This document shows, in pieces, positions 44,033-53,319 of a DNA stretch of 64,000 bases. How positions within the stretch are numbered: the first letter of the stretch is position 1; each line of letters opens with the position of its first letter. The position numbers and the translations under genes are program-made. The stretch covers positions 5,069,001 to 5,133,000 of the forward strand of contig NZ_CP107913.1 in NCBI RefSeq assembly GCF_036014115.1. The letters are read 5' to 3'. Origin of the DNA: Streptomyces sp. NBC_00448. Its GTDB lineage: Bacteria; Actinomycetota; Actinomycetes; Streptomycetales; Streptomycetaceae. Under the pieces are notes generated by a model. It did not search any database. It was not told where the DNA came from and worked only from the letters and a program-made list of their open reading frames with translations.

Positions 44033-45859
44033 TCAGAACGCCTCTTCGGGCAGGTCCATGACGTCGAGCGTGACGGCCTCGGCCAGCGCCCGCGCCGTGC
44101 CGACCTCCGGCAGGACCGTGGCCGCGAAGAACTTCGCCGCCGCGACCTTGCCCGCGTAGAACGCCTGGTCCTTGCCGGTCGCCGACGGCAGCTTCTCCGC
44201 GGCCACCGCGGCGCCGCGCAGCAGCAGGTAGCCGGTGACGACGTCGCCGGAGGCGAGCAGCAGCCGGGTGGAGTTCAGCCCCACCTTGTAGATGGAGCGC
44301 ACGTCCTGCTCGGTGGCCGCGAGGTCGGTGAGCATGGTGCCGACGATCGACTCCAGGTCGGCCGCGGACTTCGCGAGCTGGTCGCGGGCCGGGGCCAGGT
44401 CCTCGCCGCCCGGCGCCTCGGCGAGGAACTTCTTGATCTCCTCGCTGAGCGCGGTCAGCGCCTGCCCCTGGTCGCGGACGATCTTCCGGAAGAAGAAGTC
44501 CTGGCCCTGGATCGCGGTGGTGCCCTCGTAGAGGGTGTCGATCTTGGCGTCCCGGATGTACTGCTCGATCGGGTACTCCTGGAGGTACCCGGAGCCGCCG
44601 AAGGTCTGCAGCGACTGGGCGAGCTGCTCGTAGGACCGCTCGGAGCCGTAGCCCTTGACGATCGGCAGCAGCAGGTCGTTGAGCCCGTGGAGCTGCTTGG
44701 TGTCCTCGCCGCGGGCCTCGGCGGCCTCGATGCTGTCCTGGACGGTCGCCGTGTAGAGGACGAGGGAGCGCATGCCCTCCGCGTACGCCTTCTGCGTCAT
44801 CAGCGAGCGGCGTACGTCGGGGTGGTGGGTGATGGTGACCTTGGGCGCGGCCTTGTCGGTGAACTGGGCCAGGTCCGGGCCCTGGACCCGCTCCTTGGCG
44901 TACTCCAGCGCGTTGAGGTAGCCGGTGGAGAGGGTGGCGATCGCCTTGGTGCCGACCATCATGCGGGCGAACTCGATGATCCGGAACATCTGGCGGATGC
45001 CGTCGTGCCGGTCGCCGATCAGCCAGCCCTTGGCGGGGTGCCGGTCGCCGAAGGTCAGCTCGCAGGTGTTGGACGCCTTCAGGCCCATCTTGTGCTCGAC
45101 GTTGGTGGCGTACACGCCGTTGCGCTCGCCCAACTCGCCGGTGGTGAAGTCGAACTCGAACTTCGGGACCATGAAGAGCGACAGGCCCTTGGTGCCGGGT
45201 CCCGCGCCCTCGGGGCGGGCCAGCACGTAGTGGATGATGTTGTCGGTCAGGTCGTGCTCGCCCGAGGTGATGAAGCGCTTGACGCCCTCGATGTGCCAGC
45301 TGCCGTCCTCCTGCCGGACGGCCTTGGTGCGGCCGGCGCCGACGTCGGAGCCCGCGTCGGGCTCGGTGAGGACCATCGTGGTGCCCCACTGCTTCTCGAC
45401 CGACACGGCCGCGATCTTCTTCTGCTCCTCGGTGCCCTCCTCGAAGAGGATGCGGGCGAAGGCGGGGCCGGAGCCGTACATCCACACGGCCGGGTTGGCG
45501 CCCAGCACCATCTCCGCGAAGGCCCAGATCAGGGAGCGGGGCGCGGTGGTGCCGCCGATCTCCTCGGGCAGGCCGAGCCGCCAGTACTCGGCGTCCATGA
45601 AGGCCGCGTAGCTCTTCTTGAACGACTCGGGCAGCGGCGCGGTGCTGGTCTCGGGGTCGAACACCGGCGGGTTGCGGTCGGCGTCGGCGAACGAGTCGGC
45701 GAGCTGGCGCTCCGCGAGGCGGGCGATCTCGCTCAGGACGTCCTTCGCGGTGTCCACGTCCATCTCGGCGAACGGACCGGTGCCGTAGACCTGGTCGCGG
45801 CCCAGGACCTCGAAGAGGTTGAACTCGATGTCGCGGAGGTTCGACTTGTAGTGGCCCAT
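44033..45859 (-). CDS. acyl-CoA dehydrogenase (long, fused C-terminal domain)
   Basis: A 608-residue FAD enzyme of the FadE class seen in actinobacteria for beta-oxidation. N-terminal helical extension, then [21 protein letters not shown] (FAD/substrate loop), FITSGEHD, and the catalytic Glu in [17 protein letters not shown]. About 130 extra C-terminal residues form an additional helical domain. ATG 45859. Monocistronic, with a terminator after it. The substrate chain length cannot be read from sequence. Confidence 0.87.
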   Translation of the reverse strand: MGHYKSNLRDIEFNLFEVLGRDQVYGTGPFAEMDVDTAKDVLSEIARLAERQLADSFADADRNPPVFDPETSTAPLPESFKKSYAAFMDAEYWRLGLPEEIGGTTAPRSLIWAFAEMVLGANPAVWMYGSGPAFARILFEEGTEEQKKIAAVSVEKQWGTTMVLTEPDAGSDVGAGRTKAVRQEDGSWHIEGVKRFITSGEHDLTDNIIHYVLARPEGAGPGTKGLSLFMVPKFEFDFTTGELGERNGVYATNVEHKMGLKASNTCELTFGDRHPAKGWLIGDRHDGIRQMFRIIEFARMMVGTKAIATLSTGYLNALEYAKERVQGPDLAQFTDKAAPKVTITHHPDVRRSLMTQKAYAEGMRSLVLYTATVQDSIEAAEARGEDTKQLHGLNDLLLPIVKGYGSERSYEQLAQSLQTFGGSGYLQEYPIEQYIRDAKIDTLYEGTTAIQGQDFFFRKIVRDQGQALTALSEEIKKFLAEAPGGEDLAPARDQLAKSAADLESIVGTMLTDLAATEQDVRSIYKVGLNSTRLLLASGDVVTGYLLLRGAAVAAEKLPSATGKDQAFYAGKVAAAKFFAATVLPEVGTARALAEAVTLDVMDLPEEAF

Positions 45860-45998
45860 GACGGAGGCTCCGTATCGCAGTCAAGAAGAAGGCTTCATCC
45901 GAAATGATGCTACCGGTCGGTAATAAGGCGCAACCCCTTCCGGCCGGATGTGACGCCTTCCTCGTTGCCCGCCCGCCCGGGTCGATACCCTTGGGCCC

Positions 45999-46517
45999 GT
46001 GTACGGCTACGAGCAGAGCGGGAACGGCGGGCCCGGCGGTCCGATGGGCGCAGGCCCGATGGGTCCGCCGATGGGTGCGCCCATGGGCTCCCCGATGGGC
46101 GGCGGTCCGATGGGCGGTCCCGGCTACCCGGACCCCTCTCCCGCGTACCCGGAGCCGTCGCCGCCGTCGCTGGCCGACGCGGTCCGGGCGTTCACCACGG
46201 GCGCGATGATGGCCGAGGACTTCCAGGCGATCTTCGCCACGTCCAAGGTGTACTGCCCGCGCGGCGAGAACCCCGGGTTCCTGGCGCTGCACGACACCCA
46301 GCAGCCGGTCATCCCGATGTTCACCTCGCTCAAGGAACTGCGGCGGTACGCGGGCAAGGAGTCGAAGTACTTCGTGATCACCGGGGCCGAGGTGCTGGAC
46401 CTGCTCCCGACCGGCTACGGCTTCGTGCTCGACATCGACGGGCAGCACCGGATGGTGTTCGACGCGAAGGCGGTCGAGCAGATGGTCGACTTCACGATGC
46501 GCCGGATGTACGGGTAG
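45999..46517 (+). CDS. SseB N-terminal-domain-like protein with Gly/Pro/Met repeats
   Basis: A 172-residue protein. The first 50 residues are GPMG-type repeats. The rest has the SseB-like pattern: DAVRAFTTGAMMAEDFQAIFATSKVYCPRGEN, then PVIPMFTSLKELRRYAGKESKYFVITGAEVLDLLPTGYGFVLDIDG. Its role in Streptomyces is unknown. GTG 45999. It stands alone and is followed by a dispersed repeat. Confidence 0.75.
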   Translation: MYGYEQSGNGGPGGPMGAGPMGPPMGAPMGSPMGGGPMGGPGYPDPSPAYPEPSPPSLADAVRAFTTGAMMAEDFQAIFATSKVYCPRGENPGFLALHDTQQPVIPMFTSLKELRRYAGKESKYFVITGAEVLDLLPTGYGFVLDIDGQHRMVFDAKAVEQMVDFTMRRMYG

Positions 46518-46574
46518 CTCCTCAACGGGTCCGTCCGGGTTGCCCGCAAGCACGCGGTGAGCCGCACGTACCAA

Positions 46575-46640
46575 GGGGTGCTGGGGGCGCCTCCCAGGCG
46601 AAGCTCTGGGGGAGGGACTGCGCGACAAGCCACCCACCGG
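46575..46640 (+). repeat. dispersed intergenic repeat, split copy
   Basis: AAGGGGTGC then GGGGGCGCCTCCCAGGCGAAG, CTCTGGGGGAG and GGACTGCGCGACAAGCCACCCA form a long version of the family at 17.5, 27.0 and 35.2 kb. CTGGGGGCG...CCAGGCGAAGCTCTGG can fold. It lies between the SseB-like and pirin genes. Confidence 0.65.
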
Positions 46641-46711
46641 CGGGTGGTCCCTGGAACCGACGGAACGCACCACCCCGGCGGGTCTGCTCGCCGTGAGGGA
46701 ATGCTCACGCC

Positions 46712-46740
46712 TTGCGAGATGTTCAGAGTTCAACTACTTT
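46712..46740 (+). promoter_or_regulatory. likely promoter of the pirin gene
   Basis: TTGCGA (46712-46717) and TACTTT (46735-46740) are separated by 17 nt and lie 29 nt before the ATG. The area between 46700 and 46750 is clearly A/T-richer than its surroundings. The GTTCAACTAC part may be a regulator site. Confidence 0.4.
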
Positions 46741-46769
46741 GGAAGCTGAGCATTCGCTAGGAGGCCGTC

Positions 46770-47732
46770 ATGCCCGCAGTGACCGTAGAGAACCCGTTGA
46801 GCCTGCCCCGGGTGAGTCCGGCGCAGGGGAGCACACCGAGGCCCGCGCTCGCGGTGAGCACCGCGCCGAGCGGACTGGAGGGCGAGGGCTTCCCGGTCCG
46901 CCGCGCCTTCGCCGGGGTCGACTACCGCCACCTGGACCCGTTCATCCTGATGGACCAGATGGGTGAGGTGGACTACGCGGCGGGTGAGCCGAAGGGCACC
47001 CCGTGGCACCCGCACCGTGGCTTCGAGACGGTGACGTACATCATGGACGGCACCTTCGTGCACCAGGACAGCCACGGCGGTGGCGGCACCATCACCAACG
47101 GCGACACCCAGTGGATGACCGCCGGGTCCGGGCTGCTGCACATCGAGACGCCGCCCGAGTCCCTCGTGCTGAGCGGCGGCCTCTTCCACGGGCTCCAGCT
47201 GTGGGTGAACCTCCCGAAGGCGGACAAGATGATGCCGCCGAAGTACCAGGACATCCGCGCGGGCGGCCTGAAGCTGCTCACCTCCGAGGACGGCGGCGCC
47301 CTCATCCGCCTGATCGCCGGGGACCTCGGCGGGCACCAGGGCCCGGGCGCCACCCACACCCCGATCACGATGATCCACGTCTCGGTGAACCCGGGCGCGA
47401 CCGTCACGCTGCCCTGGCGGGCGGACTTCAACGCGCTCGCGTACGGCCTCGCCGGCAGCGGCTTCGCCGGACCCGAGGCCCGCCCCTTCCACCTCGGCCA
47501 GGCGGTCGTCTTCGGCAAGGGCGACGCGCTCACGCTGCGCGCCCACGACAAGCAGGACTCCCGCAGCGCGAACTTCGAGGTCGTCCTGCTCGGCGGGCTC
47601 CCCATCCGCGAGCCGATGATGCAGTACGGCCCGTTCGTCATGAACTCCCACGCCGAACTCGCCCAGGCCTTCGACGACTTCCAGGCCGGCCGGCTCGGCA
47701 CGATCCCGGCGGACTCCCCCCTGGGCCACTGA
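46770..47732 (+). CDS. pirin-family cupin protein
   Basis: A 320-residue bicupin. Metal-binding residues are visible in WHPHRGFETVTYI (two His), GTFVHQDS (His) and LLHIETPPES (Glu), so an Fe site seems intact; some pirins are quercetin dioxygenases and a Streptomyces pirin has been linked to beta-oxidation and redox control. ATG 46770 has AGGAGG (46759-46764) 5 nt upstream. Transcribed alone. Confidence 0.86.
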   Translation: MPAVTVENPLSLPRVSPAQGSTPRPALAVSTAPSGLEGEGFPVRRAFAGVDYRHLDPFILMDQMGEVDYAAGEPKGTPWHPHRGFETVTYIMDGTFVHQDSHGGGGTITNGDTQWMTAGSGLLHIETPPESLVLSGGLFHGLQLWVNLPKADKMMPPKYQDIRAGGLKLLTSEDGGALIRLIAGDLGGHQGPGATHTPITMIHVSVNPGATVTLPWRADFNALAYGLAGSGFAGPEARPFHLGQAVVFGKGDALTLRAHDKQDSRSANFEVVLLGGLPIREPMMQYGPFVMNSHAELAQAFDDFQAGRLGTIPADSPLGH

Positions 47733-47739
47733 CGCCACC

Positions 47740-47775
47740 GCACGGACCGCACGGACCGCACGGACCGCACGGACT
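47740..47775 (+). repeat. 9-bp tandem repeat after the pirin gene
   Basis: GCACGGACC is repeated four times (last unit ending ACT) right after the pirin stop, followed by related ACCGACCGC units up to about 47798. Confidence 0.7.
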
Positions 47776-47872
47776 CACCGACCGCACCGACCGCACCCGC
47801 TGGGGGGCGGGTGCAACGGAATTGCCACAGAGAGTGGCGGGTGGTTGAGGGTCGGGAGCGGGGCTCCCTACC

Positions 47873-49954
47873 GTGGCCGGTGTGACGGCGAATGTGGGGG
47901 ACGTGGTTGCGGGCCGCTACAGGCTGGTCGAGTTGGTGGGCCAGGGCGGCATGGGGCGGGTGTGGCGCGGCCGCGACGAGGCGCTCGAACGCGCGGTGGC
48001 GGTCAAGGAGATCCTGGTCCCGCAGGGCACCTCCGCCGTGGAGCAGCGGGTGCGGGTCGAGCGGGTGCGGCGGGAGGCGAAGATCGCCGCGAACCTGCGC
48101 CACCCCGGGATCGTGGGCGTCTACGACATCGTGGAGCGCGAGGGCGCGCCGATGATCGTGATGGAGTACGTCGCGGGCCGCTCGCTGCGCGCCGTACTCG
48201 ACGAACGCGGGCCGCTGCCGGTGGCGGAGACGGCGGAGATCGGGGCGGCCGTACTGGACGCGCTCGCGCACGCGCACACCGCGGGCGTGGTGCACCGCGA
48301 CGTCAAGCCGGACAACATCCTGCTGGCCGAGGGGCGCATCGCCCTCATGGACTTCGGCATCGCCCGCCTCACGGAGGGCAGCACGACGCTGACGGAGTCG
48401 GGCGCGATGGTCGGCACGCCGAGGTACATGTCCCCCGAGCAACTGGAGAGCAAGGAGGTCACGGGGGCGTCGGACCTGTGGTCGCTGGGGGCGACGTTGT
48501 ACACCGCGGTGGAGGGCCGCCCGCCCTTCACCGGGGAGACGCTCACGAACCTGTACGTGGCGATCCTGCTGCAACCGCTGCGACCGCCGCAGCGGGCAGG
48601 TGAGTTGGCGCCACTGCTGACGGCCCTGCTGACGAAGGCGCCGGCCGGGCGGCCGGACGCGGCTTGGGTGGCGGGGTTCCTCGACCAGTTGCTCGCCCGG
48701 CAGCGACGAACCGCGGCAGGGGACGGTTCCACCCGGTACCTGGATCAACGGCCCCCGGCCGCACCACCGTTACCCCCGTCCGTCCACCCGGCGCACAGCC
48801 GTCGCGCCCTCATCGCCGCAGGGCTCGGCGTCGTGGTCGCGGCAGGCGTCGGCATTCCGCTCGCCGTGGAGCGCGGCGGCTCGCACAAGAGCGGCAAGAG
48901 CGGCAAGGGCGCCGAGGCCGGCAACGGCACCCCGTCCGGCTCCGGCGGCGCCCACTCCGCGGCCGGCGGAAAGGTGAGCCTCACGCCCCGTGCCACCCTG
49001 GTCGGCGACAGCGTGCGGGGCATCTACGGCATCGCGTTCAGCCCCGACGGCAGCACGCTGGCGGCCGCCCAGGGCGCGGGTGGCGTCAGCGTCTGGGACG
49101 TCCGCACCCACCAGCACCGGGTCACCCTCCCGACGAGCAGGCACGCCACCGCGCCCGGCACCGAGTCGGTCTACGCCGTGGCGTACGGCCCGGACGGCAA
49201 GACGCTCGTCAGCGGAAACGGCGACGGAACCGTCGAGGTGTGGGACATGCGCACCTACGGAGCGGTCTTCTCGCTCGACGCGCACACGAACGACGGCGCG
49301 TGGATCAGGTTCCTCAGCGTCCTCGCGCTCAGCCCGGACGGCAAGCTCCTGGCGACCAGTTACAACGACACGGTGGTCTCGCTCTGGGACCTCACCTCGA
49401 ACGCGCGCGTCGCCCAGCTCAAGGGCGGTGGCGAGTGGTGGGCCCAGGCGATGGCGTTCAGCCCCGACGGCAAGCTGCTCGCGGTCGGCTGCGGCGACAC
49501 GCTGAGCGACGCCACCAGTGACCGCGGTCACCTCGACCTGTGGGACGTCTTCCTCAGAAGCGAGATCTCGACGCTGTCCACCACCAACTGCAACCTGAAC
49601 TCAGTGGCGTTCAGCCCCGACAGCCGCACCCTCGCCGCCGCCACCGGCGAGGGCAACGTCCAACTGTGGGGCGCCGCCACCCGGGAAGCCGGATACCGGC
49701 TCACCAACCCTCGTTCCACGGCCAGTTCACTTGCCTACGGCCGGGACGGCACCATGCTGGCCAGTGGCAACTCCGACGGCACGGTCTCCCTCTGGTCCAC
49801 CGCCACCCGCAAGATCCTCGCCACCGCCGACACCGGCGCCGTCCTCAACACCACCCCCCACGGCACCCCCGCCACCTGCGTCGCCCTCAGCCCCGACGGC
49901 AGAACCCTCGCCACCGGCGGAGCCCGCCTGATGCTGTGGACCCTCGCCACCTGA
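47873..49954 (+). CDS. Ser/Thr protein kinase fused to WD40 beta-propeller
   Basis: A 693-residue kinase. Kinase motifs: GQGGMGRVW, Lys45 in VAVKEIL, HRDVKPDN, LMDFGIARL, activation loop with VGTPRYMSPEQ. A Ser/Gly/Lys linker surrounds one hydrophobic helix (ALIAAGLGVVVAAGVGIPLAV). The rest holds about seven WD40 repeats with phrases such as IAFSPDGSTLAAA, VAYGPDGKTLVSGNGDGTVEVWD and LALSPDGKLLATSYNDTVVSLWD. The propeller is probably outside the cell. Start GTG 47873; GTG 47882 is equally possible. Not in an operon. Confidence 0.87.
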   Translation: MAGVTANVGDVVAGRYRLVELVGQGGMGRVWRGRDEALERAVAVKEILVPQGTSAVEQRVRVERVRREAKIAANLRHPGIVGVYDIVEREGAPMIVMEYVAGRSLRAVLDERGPLPVAETAEIGAAVLDALAHAHTAGVVHRDVKPDNILLAEGRIALMDFGIARLTEGSTTLTESGAMVGTPRYMSPEQLESKEVTGASDLWSLGATLYTAVEGRPPFTGETLTNLYVAILLQPLRPPQRAGELAPLLTALLTKAPAGRPDAAWVAGFLDQLLARQRRTAAGDGSTRYLDQRPPAAPPLPPSVHPAHSRRALIAAGLGVVVAAGVGIPLAVERGGSHKSGKSGKGAEAGNGTPSGSGGAHSAAGGKVSLTPRATLVGDSVRGIYGIAFSPDGSTLAAAQGAGGVSVWDVRTHQHRVTLPTSRHATAPGTESVYAVAYGPDGKTLVSGNGDGTVEVWDMRTYGAVFSLDAHTNDGAWIRFLSVLALSPDGKLLATSYNDTVVSLWDLTSNARVAQLKGGGEWWAQAMAFSPDGKLLAVGCGDTLSDATSDRGHLDLWDVFLRSEISTLSTTNCNLNSVAFSPDSRTLAAATGEGNVQLWGAATREAGYRLTNPRSTASSLAYGRDGTMLASGNSDGTVSLWSTATRKILATADTGAVLNTTPHGTPATCVALSPDGRTLATGGARLMLWTLAT

Positions 49955-50017
49955 CCCCGTAGCCGCCCAACCCGCCTCCGGCGGCGAGGGAGCGCCCCCT
50001 TCTGTGCGGGTCGCTGG

Positions 50018-50362
50018 TCATCGCTCCGCGGCGGTGGGCAGGGGGCCGAACTCCGAGAGGAGGCCGCGGAGGTCGGGGGCGGCTTCGGGGTGGGCGGCGA
50101 TGAGTCGGCGGAAGCGGCCCTGCCACTGGGCGCGCAGCTCGGCGAGGGTGTGCTCGCTGTCGCGGGAGGGGTGCAGGTCGGCCGCCGCGGCCTCCCGCTG
50201 GTCAGCGGTTAACTCGGAGGCGACCGCGTCCGCTTGGTCGGGTTGGAGCGCCTGCCAGAACCGGATGACGGCGCCGCGGACCGCCTGCCAGGTGTCGGCG
50301 GCCATCAGAGTGACCAGTGTGGTGCCGGCTTCTTGCGTGAGTGCTGTGATTTCCGGGTCCAC
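50018..50362 (-). CDS. small hypothetical protein (114 aa)
   Basis: GTG 50362 (AGGAGAG upstream) begins VDPEITALTQEAGTTLVTLMAADTWQAVRGAV, a pattern common to small Streptomyces proteins of unknown role in which an N-terminal Ala/Thr-Leu-Val helix is followed by DAW/DTWQ. The middle is acidic and helical; no membrane segment. It is divergent from the DUF6879 pair across 265 nt that contain an A/T-rich promoter area (50385-50510). Confidence 0.65.
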   Translation of the reverse strand: MDPEITALTQEAGTTLVTLMAADTWQAVRGAVIRFWQALQPDQADAVASELTADQREAAAADLHPSRDSEHTLAELRAQWQGRFRRLIAAHPEAAPDLRGLLSEFGPLPTAAER

Positions 50363-50627
50363 TGCTCTCCTGATCGTGTCGTTCGCAGTCGTGCGATTGC
50401 CGTGCTTTCTCTCAAGAGGATCGCATAAATCGCAGGTGGGGTAAGGCGATTCGGCGGTGCGTACGAGATGGCCTGTTTCTTTCGGAATCAACCAAAAACA
50501 ATATTGCCCCTTTGGGGCCGGTGCTACCGTGGGCGGGATACCGGAATGTGCAGGTCGAACTCGGTCCGAGGGGGCAACTGCGACAAGTCCGTGGGACGCA
50601 GATCCGGATACCGGTTTTCGGCGGCGG

Positions 50628-50849
50628 TTGGGCAAGTCCCCCCAGGAGTTGGGCGTCACCTCCGACAGCCCCGACTGCCCCGACCTGTGGGAACTGGAGA
50701 ACGGCGACATCGCCGTGATCGGCCGCGACCTGTCCGCGTCACTCGGTCAACGGCTACCGGCCGGCGTCTCGTTGGGGGCGGACGAGCGGCTGGTGGTGAT
50801 CCCGCGGAGTATGCTCGTCGCGGCGAAGCCGGACATCCCCGGTGTTTGA
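50628..50849 (+). CDS. small protein upstream of DUF6879 gene (73 aa)
   Basis: The conserved part reads VTSDSPDCPDLWELENGDIAVIGRDLS and VSLGADERLVVIPRSMLVAAKPDIPGV, a small Streptomyces family that sits just before DUF6879 genes. TTG 50628 is the nearest start to this block; the frame is open to 50457, but that portion looks non-coding. It overlaps the next gene by 8 nt. Function unknown. Confidence 0.55.
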   Translation: MGKSPQELGVTSDSPDCPDLWELENGDIAVIGRDLSASLGQRLPAGVSLGADERLVVIPRSMLVAAKPDIPGV

Positions 50850-51453
50850 CTCGTTCGCCGCCGCCAGGCCCGAGCGGCTCGACCGGCCCGCGTACCACGC
50901 GGAGTTCTACCGGATCTTTTCGAGCGGAATCCGGCATATGAACAAACTGGAGCGCGGTCAGCACTTCAAAGAGCGGGGCTTCGCCAGTTGGGAGGCGTTC
51001 GCCGCCGGTGAATGGGACGCGGCGATCCGGCTCATCGAGGACCGCCGCGACAGCTACGCCGAACAGGTGCGCGAGGCACGCCGCCTCGGGGTCCTCCAGC
51101 GCCGGCCGCGGGTGGTGGAATTCCCGCTGACGCCCTACCTGCAATGGGAGTTGTACGTCCTACGGGTGCGCACCCAGGTGGGCGACCCGATCCGGATTCT
51201 CGACGCCCGCACCATCGCCGCCATCGAGCAGCGCCACCCCGTACCCGAAGTCGTCGTCCTCGGGGACGTCGCCATGTTCGAGGTGAAGTACGACGCCGAC
51301 GGCAACGCGGACGGCGTCAACCGCTTCACCGACCCCGCCCTCATCGCCGAGACCTCCGCGGGCTTCGACACCCTCTACGCCCGCGCGGAGGAGTACGACG
51401 CCTTCTTCGCCCGCGAGGTCGCCCCGCTGCCCGCCCCGGCCACGACCCCGTAG
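50842..51453 (+). CDS. DUF6879-family protein
   Basis: A 203-residue protein with FDSFAAARPERLDRPAYHAEFYRIF at the start and an acidic C-terminal half (EVVVLGDVAMFEVKYDADGNADG, LYARAEEYDAFF). This fits the DUF6879 family found next to small regulators in Streptomyces. No catalytic motif or membrane segment. GTG 50842 overlaps the preceding gene. Confidence 0.65.
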   Translation: MFDSFAAARPERLDRPAYHAEFYRIFSSGIRHMNKLERGQHFKERGFASWEAFAAGEWDAAIRLIEDRRDSYAEQVREARRLGVLQRRPRVVEFPLTPYLQWELYVLRVRTQVGDPIRILDARTIAAIEQRHPVPEVVVLGDVAMFEVKYDADGNADGVNRFTDPALIAETSAGFDTLYARAEEYDAFFAREVAPLPAPATTP

Positions 51454-51482
51454 GGACCCGGCCCGGCCCTGGGGTCGCGACC

Positions 51483-52328
51483 CTAGAGCCGGGTCGCGGT
51501 GCGGACCAGGGCCGCGAGGGGGCGGGAGTGGGTGTGCGGCGGCCAGGCGATGACCGTGATGACCTTGGGGGCGTCGACGAGGGGCACGGCGGTGAGGTCG
51601 TCGAGGAGGTGGGTGCGGGAGGACTCGGGGAGGATGGCCGCGGCCCGGCTCAGGGAGATGAGTTGGAGCAGTTGGGTGTGGTCGCGGACCTGGGGTCCGG
51701 GCCCGTCGGGGAAGGTGCCCTCGACGTCGGGCCAGCGGGGCAGCGGCAGGTCGGGCAGCGCGGCGACATCGGCCATCCGCAACTCGGTACGGGTGGCGAG
51801 GGGATGCCCGGCCGGGAGGACCACCACCTGCTCCTCGGAACGGAGTTTCTCCGTGTCGAACCCGGCCGTCGAGTCGAACGGCAGGTGCAGCAGCGCCACG
51901 TCGGCCCGCCCGTCGCGCAGCAGCCGCTCCTGCTCGCCCGGCCCGCACAGCACGACGTCCACGGGCACCGCGTCGGGCTCGGCCGCGTAGGCGTCGAGCA
52001 GTTTCGCCAGCAGTTCGTTGGACGCCCCGGCCTTCGTGACGAGCACGACACCCGGACGGCCGCGCACGGCAGCCGCACGCCGGGCCCGCCGTTCCGCGGC
52101 GTCGACCGCGTCGAGCGCCGCCCGCGCCTCCCGGAGCAGCACCGCCCCCACCTCGGTCAGCGCGACACCGCGGCTCGTACGCTCCAGCAGCGGCGCCCCG
52201 AGCCGCCGCTCCAGCCGCTGGATCGCCCGCGACAACGGCGGCTGCGCGATCCCGAGCCGCCCTGCCGCCCGCCCGAAGTGCAGTTCCTCCGCGACGGCGA
52301 CGAAGTACCGCAGCTCCCGCGTCTCCAT
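51483..52328 (-). CDS. LysR-family transcriptional regulator
   Basis: A 281-residue regulator beginning METRELRYFVAVAEELHFGRAAGRLGIAQPPLSRAIQRLERRLG, the classic LysR helix-turn-helix, with the effector domain after residue 90. ATG 52328 is chosen; the open frame extends upstream but METRELRYF is the family start. It is divergent from an SDR gene 134 nt away and probably controls it. Confidence 0.85.
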   Translation of the reverse strand: METRELRYFVAVAEELHFGRAAGRLGIAQPPLSRAIQRLERRLGAPLLERTSRGVALTEVGAVLLREARAALDAVDAAERRARRAAAVRGRPGVVLVTKAGASNELLAKLLDAYAAEPDAVPVDVVLCGPGEQERLLRDGRADVALLHLPFDSTAGFDTEKLRSEEQVVVLPAGHPLATRTELRMADVAALPDLPLPRWPDVEGTFPDGPGPQVRDHTQLLQLISLSRAAAILPESSRTHLLDDLTAVPLVDAPKVITVIAWPPHTHSRPLAALVRTATRL

Positions 52329-52462
52329 ACCGCCAAGGTACCCGACACGCCGCCGGCGCGGACCGAAACGCCAGCGATGAGCTGCGGCCATACCCGTGCG
52401 GTATCGCTTCCCACCTACTTGGTCTTGGCGCCCGGGCCCGGGTGCGGAGCACGCTGGAAGAC

Positions 52463-53248
52463 ATGAGCGAAGAGACGAACGGACCCGTGAACGGCCAGGA
52501 AGGCGGCCACGACGGCGGCCAGGACGGCAGCCGGACGATCGCGCTGGTCACCGGCGCGAACAAGGGCATCGGATACGAGATCGCGGCCGGCCTCGGCGCC
52601 CTCGGCTGGAGCGTCGGCGTCGGCGCCAGGAACGACGAACGCCGGGAAGCCGCCGTACAGAAACTCCGGAAGGACGGCGTGGACGCGTTCGGCGTCCCGC
52701 TCGACGTGACCGACGACGCGAGCGTGGCCGCCGCCGCCCGCCTGATCGAGGAGCGCGCCGGCCGCCTCGACGTCCTCGTCAACAACGCCGGCGTGACCGG
52801 CGCCGCGCCGCAGACGCCCACCACCGTCGCCCTCGACACCGTACGGACGGCCGTGGAGACCAACGTCATCGGCGTCCTCCGCGTCACCAACGCGCTGCTG
52901 CCGCTGCTGCGCCGCTCGGCGTCGCCGCGGATCGTGAACATGTCCAGCAGCGTCGGCTCCCTCACCCTCCAGAGCACGCCCGGCGCCGAGGTGGGCCCGA
53001 TCTCCGCGGCGTACTCGGCGTCGAAGACGTTCCTCAACGCCGTCACCGTCCAGTACGCCAAGGAGCTGGCGGACACGAACATCCTGATCAACGCGGGCTG
53101 CCCCGGCTACTGCGCGACCGACCTCAACGGCTTCCGCGGGGTGCGCACCCCCGAGCAGGGCGCCGGGATCGCCATCCGGCTCGCGTCCCTCCCCGACGAC
53201 GGCCCGACCGGCACCTTCTCCGACGACGCCGGCGTGGTGCCCTGGTAA
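52463..53248 (+). CDS. short-chain dehydrogenase/reductase
   Basis: A 261-residue NADP-type reductase. Gly motif TGANKGIGYEIA, NNAGV, and catalytic Ser plus YSASK are all present. The first 28 residues are a Gly/Asp-rich tail. ATG 52463 has GGAAG (52456-52460) upstream. It is the probable target of the divergent LysR protein. Substrate unknown. Confidence 0.83.
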   Translation: MSEETNGPVNGQEGGHDGGQDGSRTIALVTGANKGIGYEIAAGLGALGWSVGVGARNDERREAAVQKLRKDGVDAFGVPLDVTDDASVAAAARLIEERAGRLDVLVNNAGVTGAAPQTPTTVALDTVRTAVETNVIGVLRVTNALLPLLRRSASPRIVNMSSSVGSLTLQSTPGAEVGPISAAYSASKTFLNAVTVQYAKELADTNILINAGCPGYCATDLNGFRGVRTPEQGAGIAIRLASLPDDGPTGTFSDDAGVVPW

Positions 53249-53319
53249 ACGGTCCCTGGTACACGGCCCCCGCGAAACGCACGGGCGCTGACGGTACGGC
53301 CCGTGCCAGGATGCTCCGC

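Noticed and set aside
43896-46733. Long minus-strand frame overlapping the acyl-CoA dehydrogenase and SseB regions
   Set aside because: It is Arg/His/Gly-rich and antisense to or out of frame with genes that carry clear family motifs.
50457-50627. N-terminal extension of the small gene before DUF6879
   Set aside because: The stretch is A/T-rich with no third-position GC bias and fits a promoter better than coding DNA.
51160-53091. 643-residue minus-strand frame over DUF6879, LysR and SDR genes
   Set aside because: No family motif; it is a high-GC shadow of three well-supported genes.
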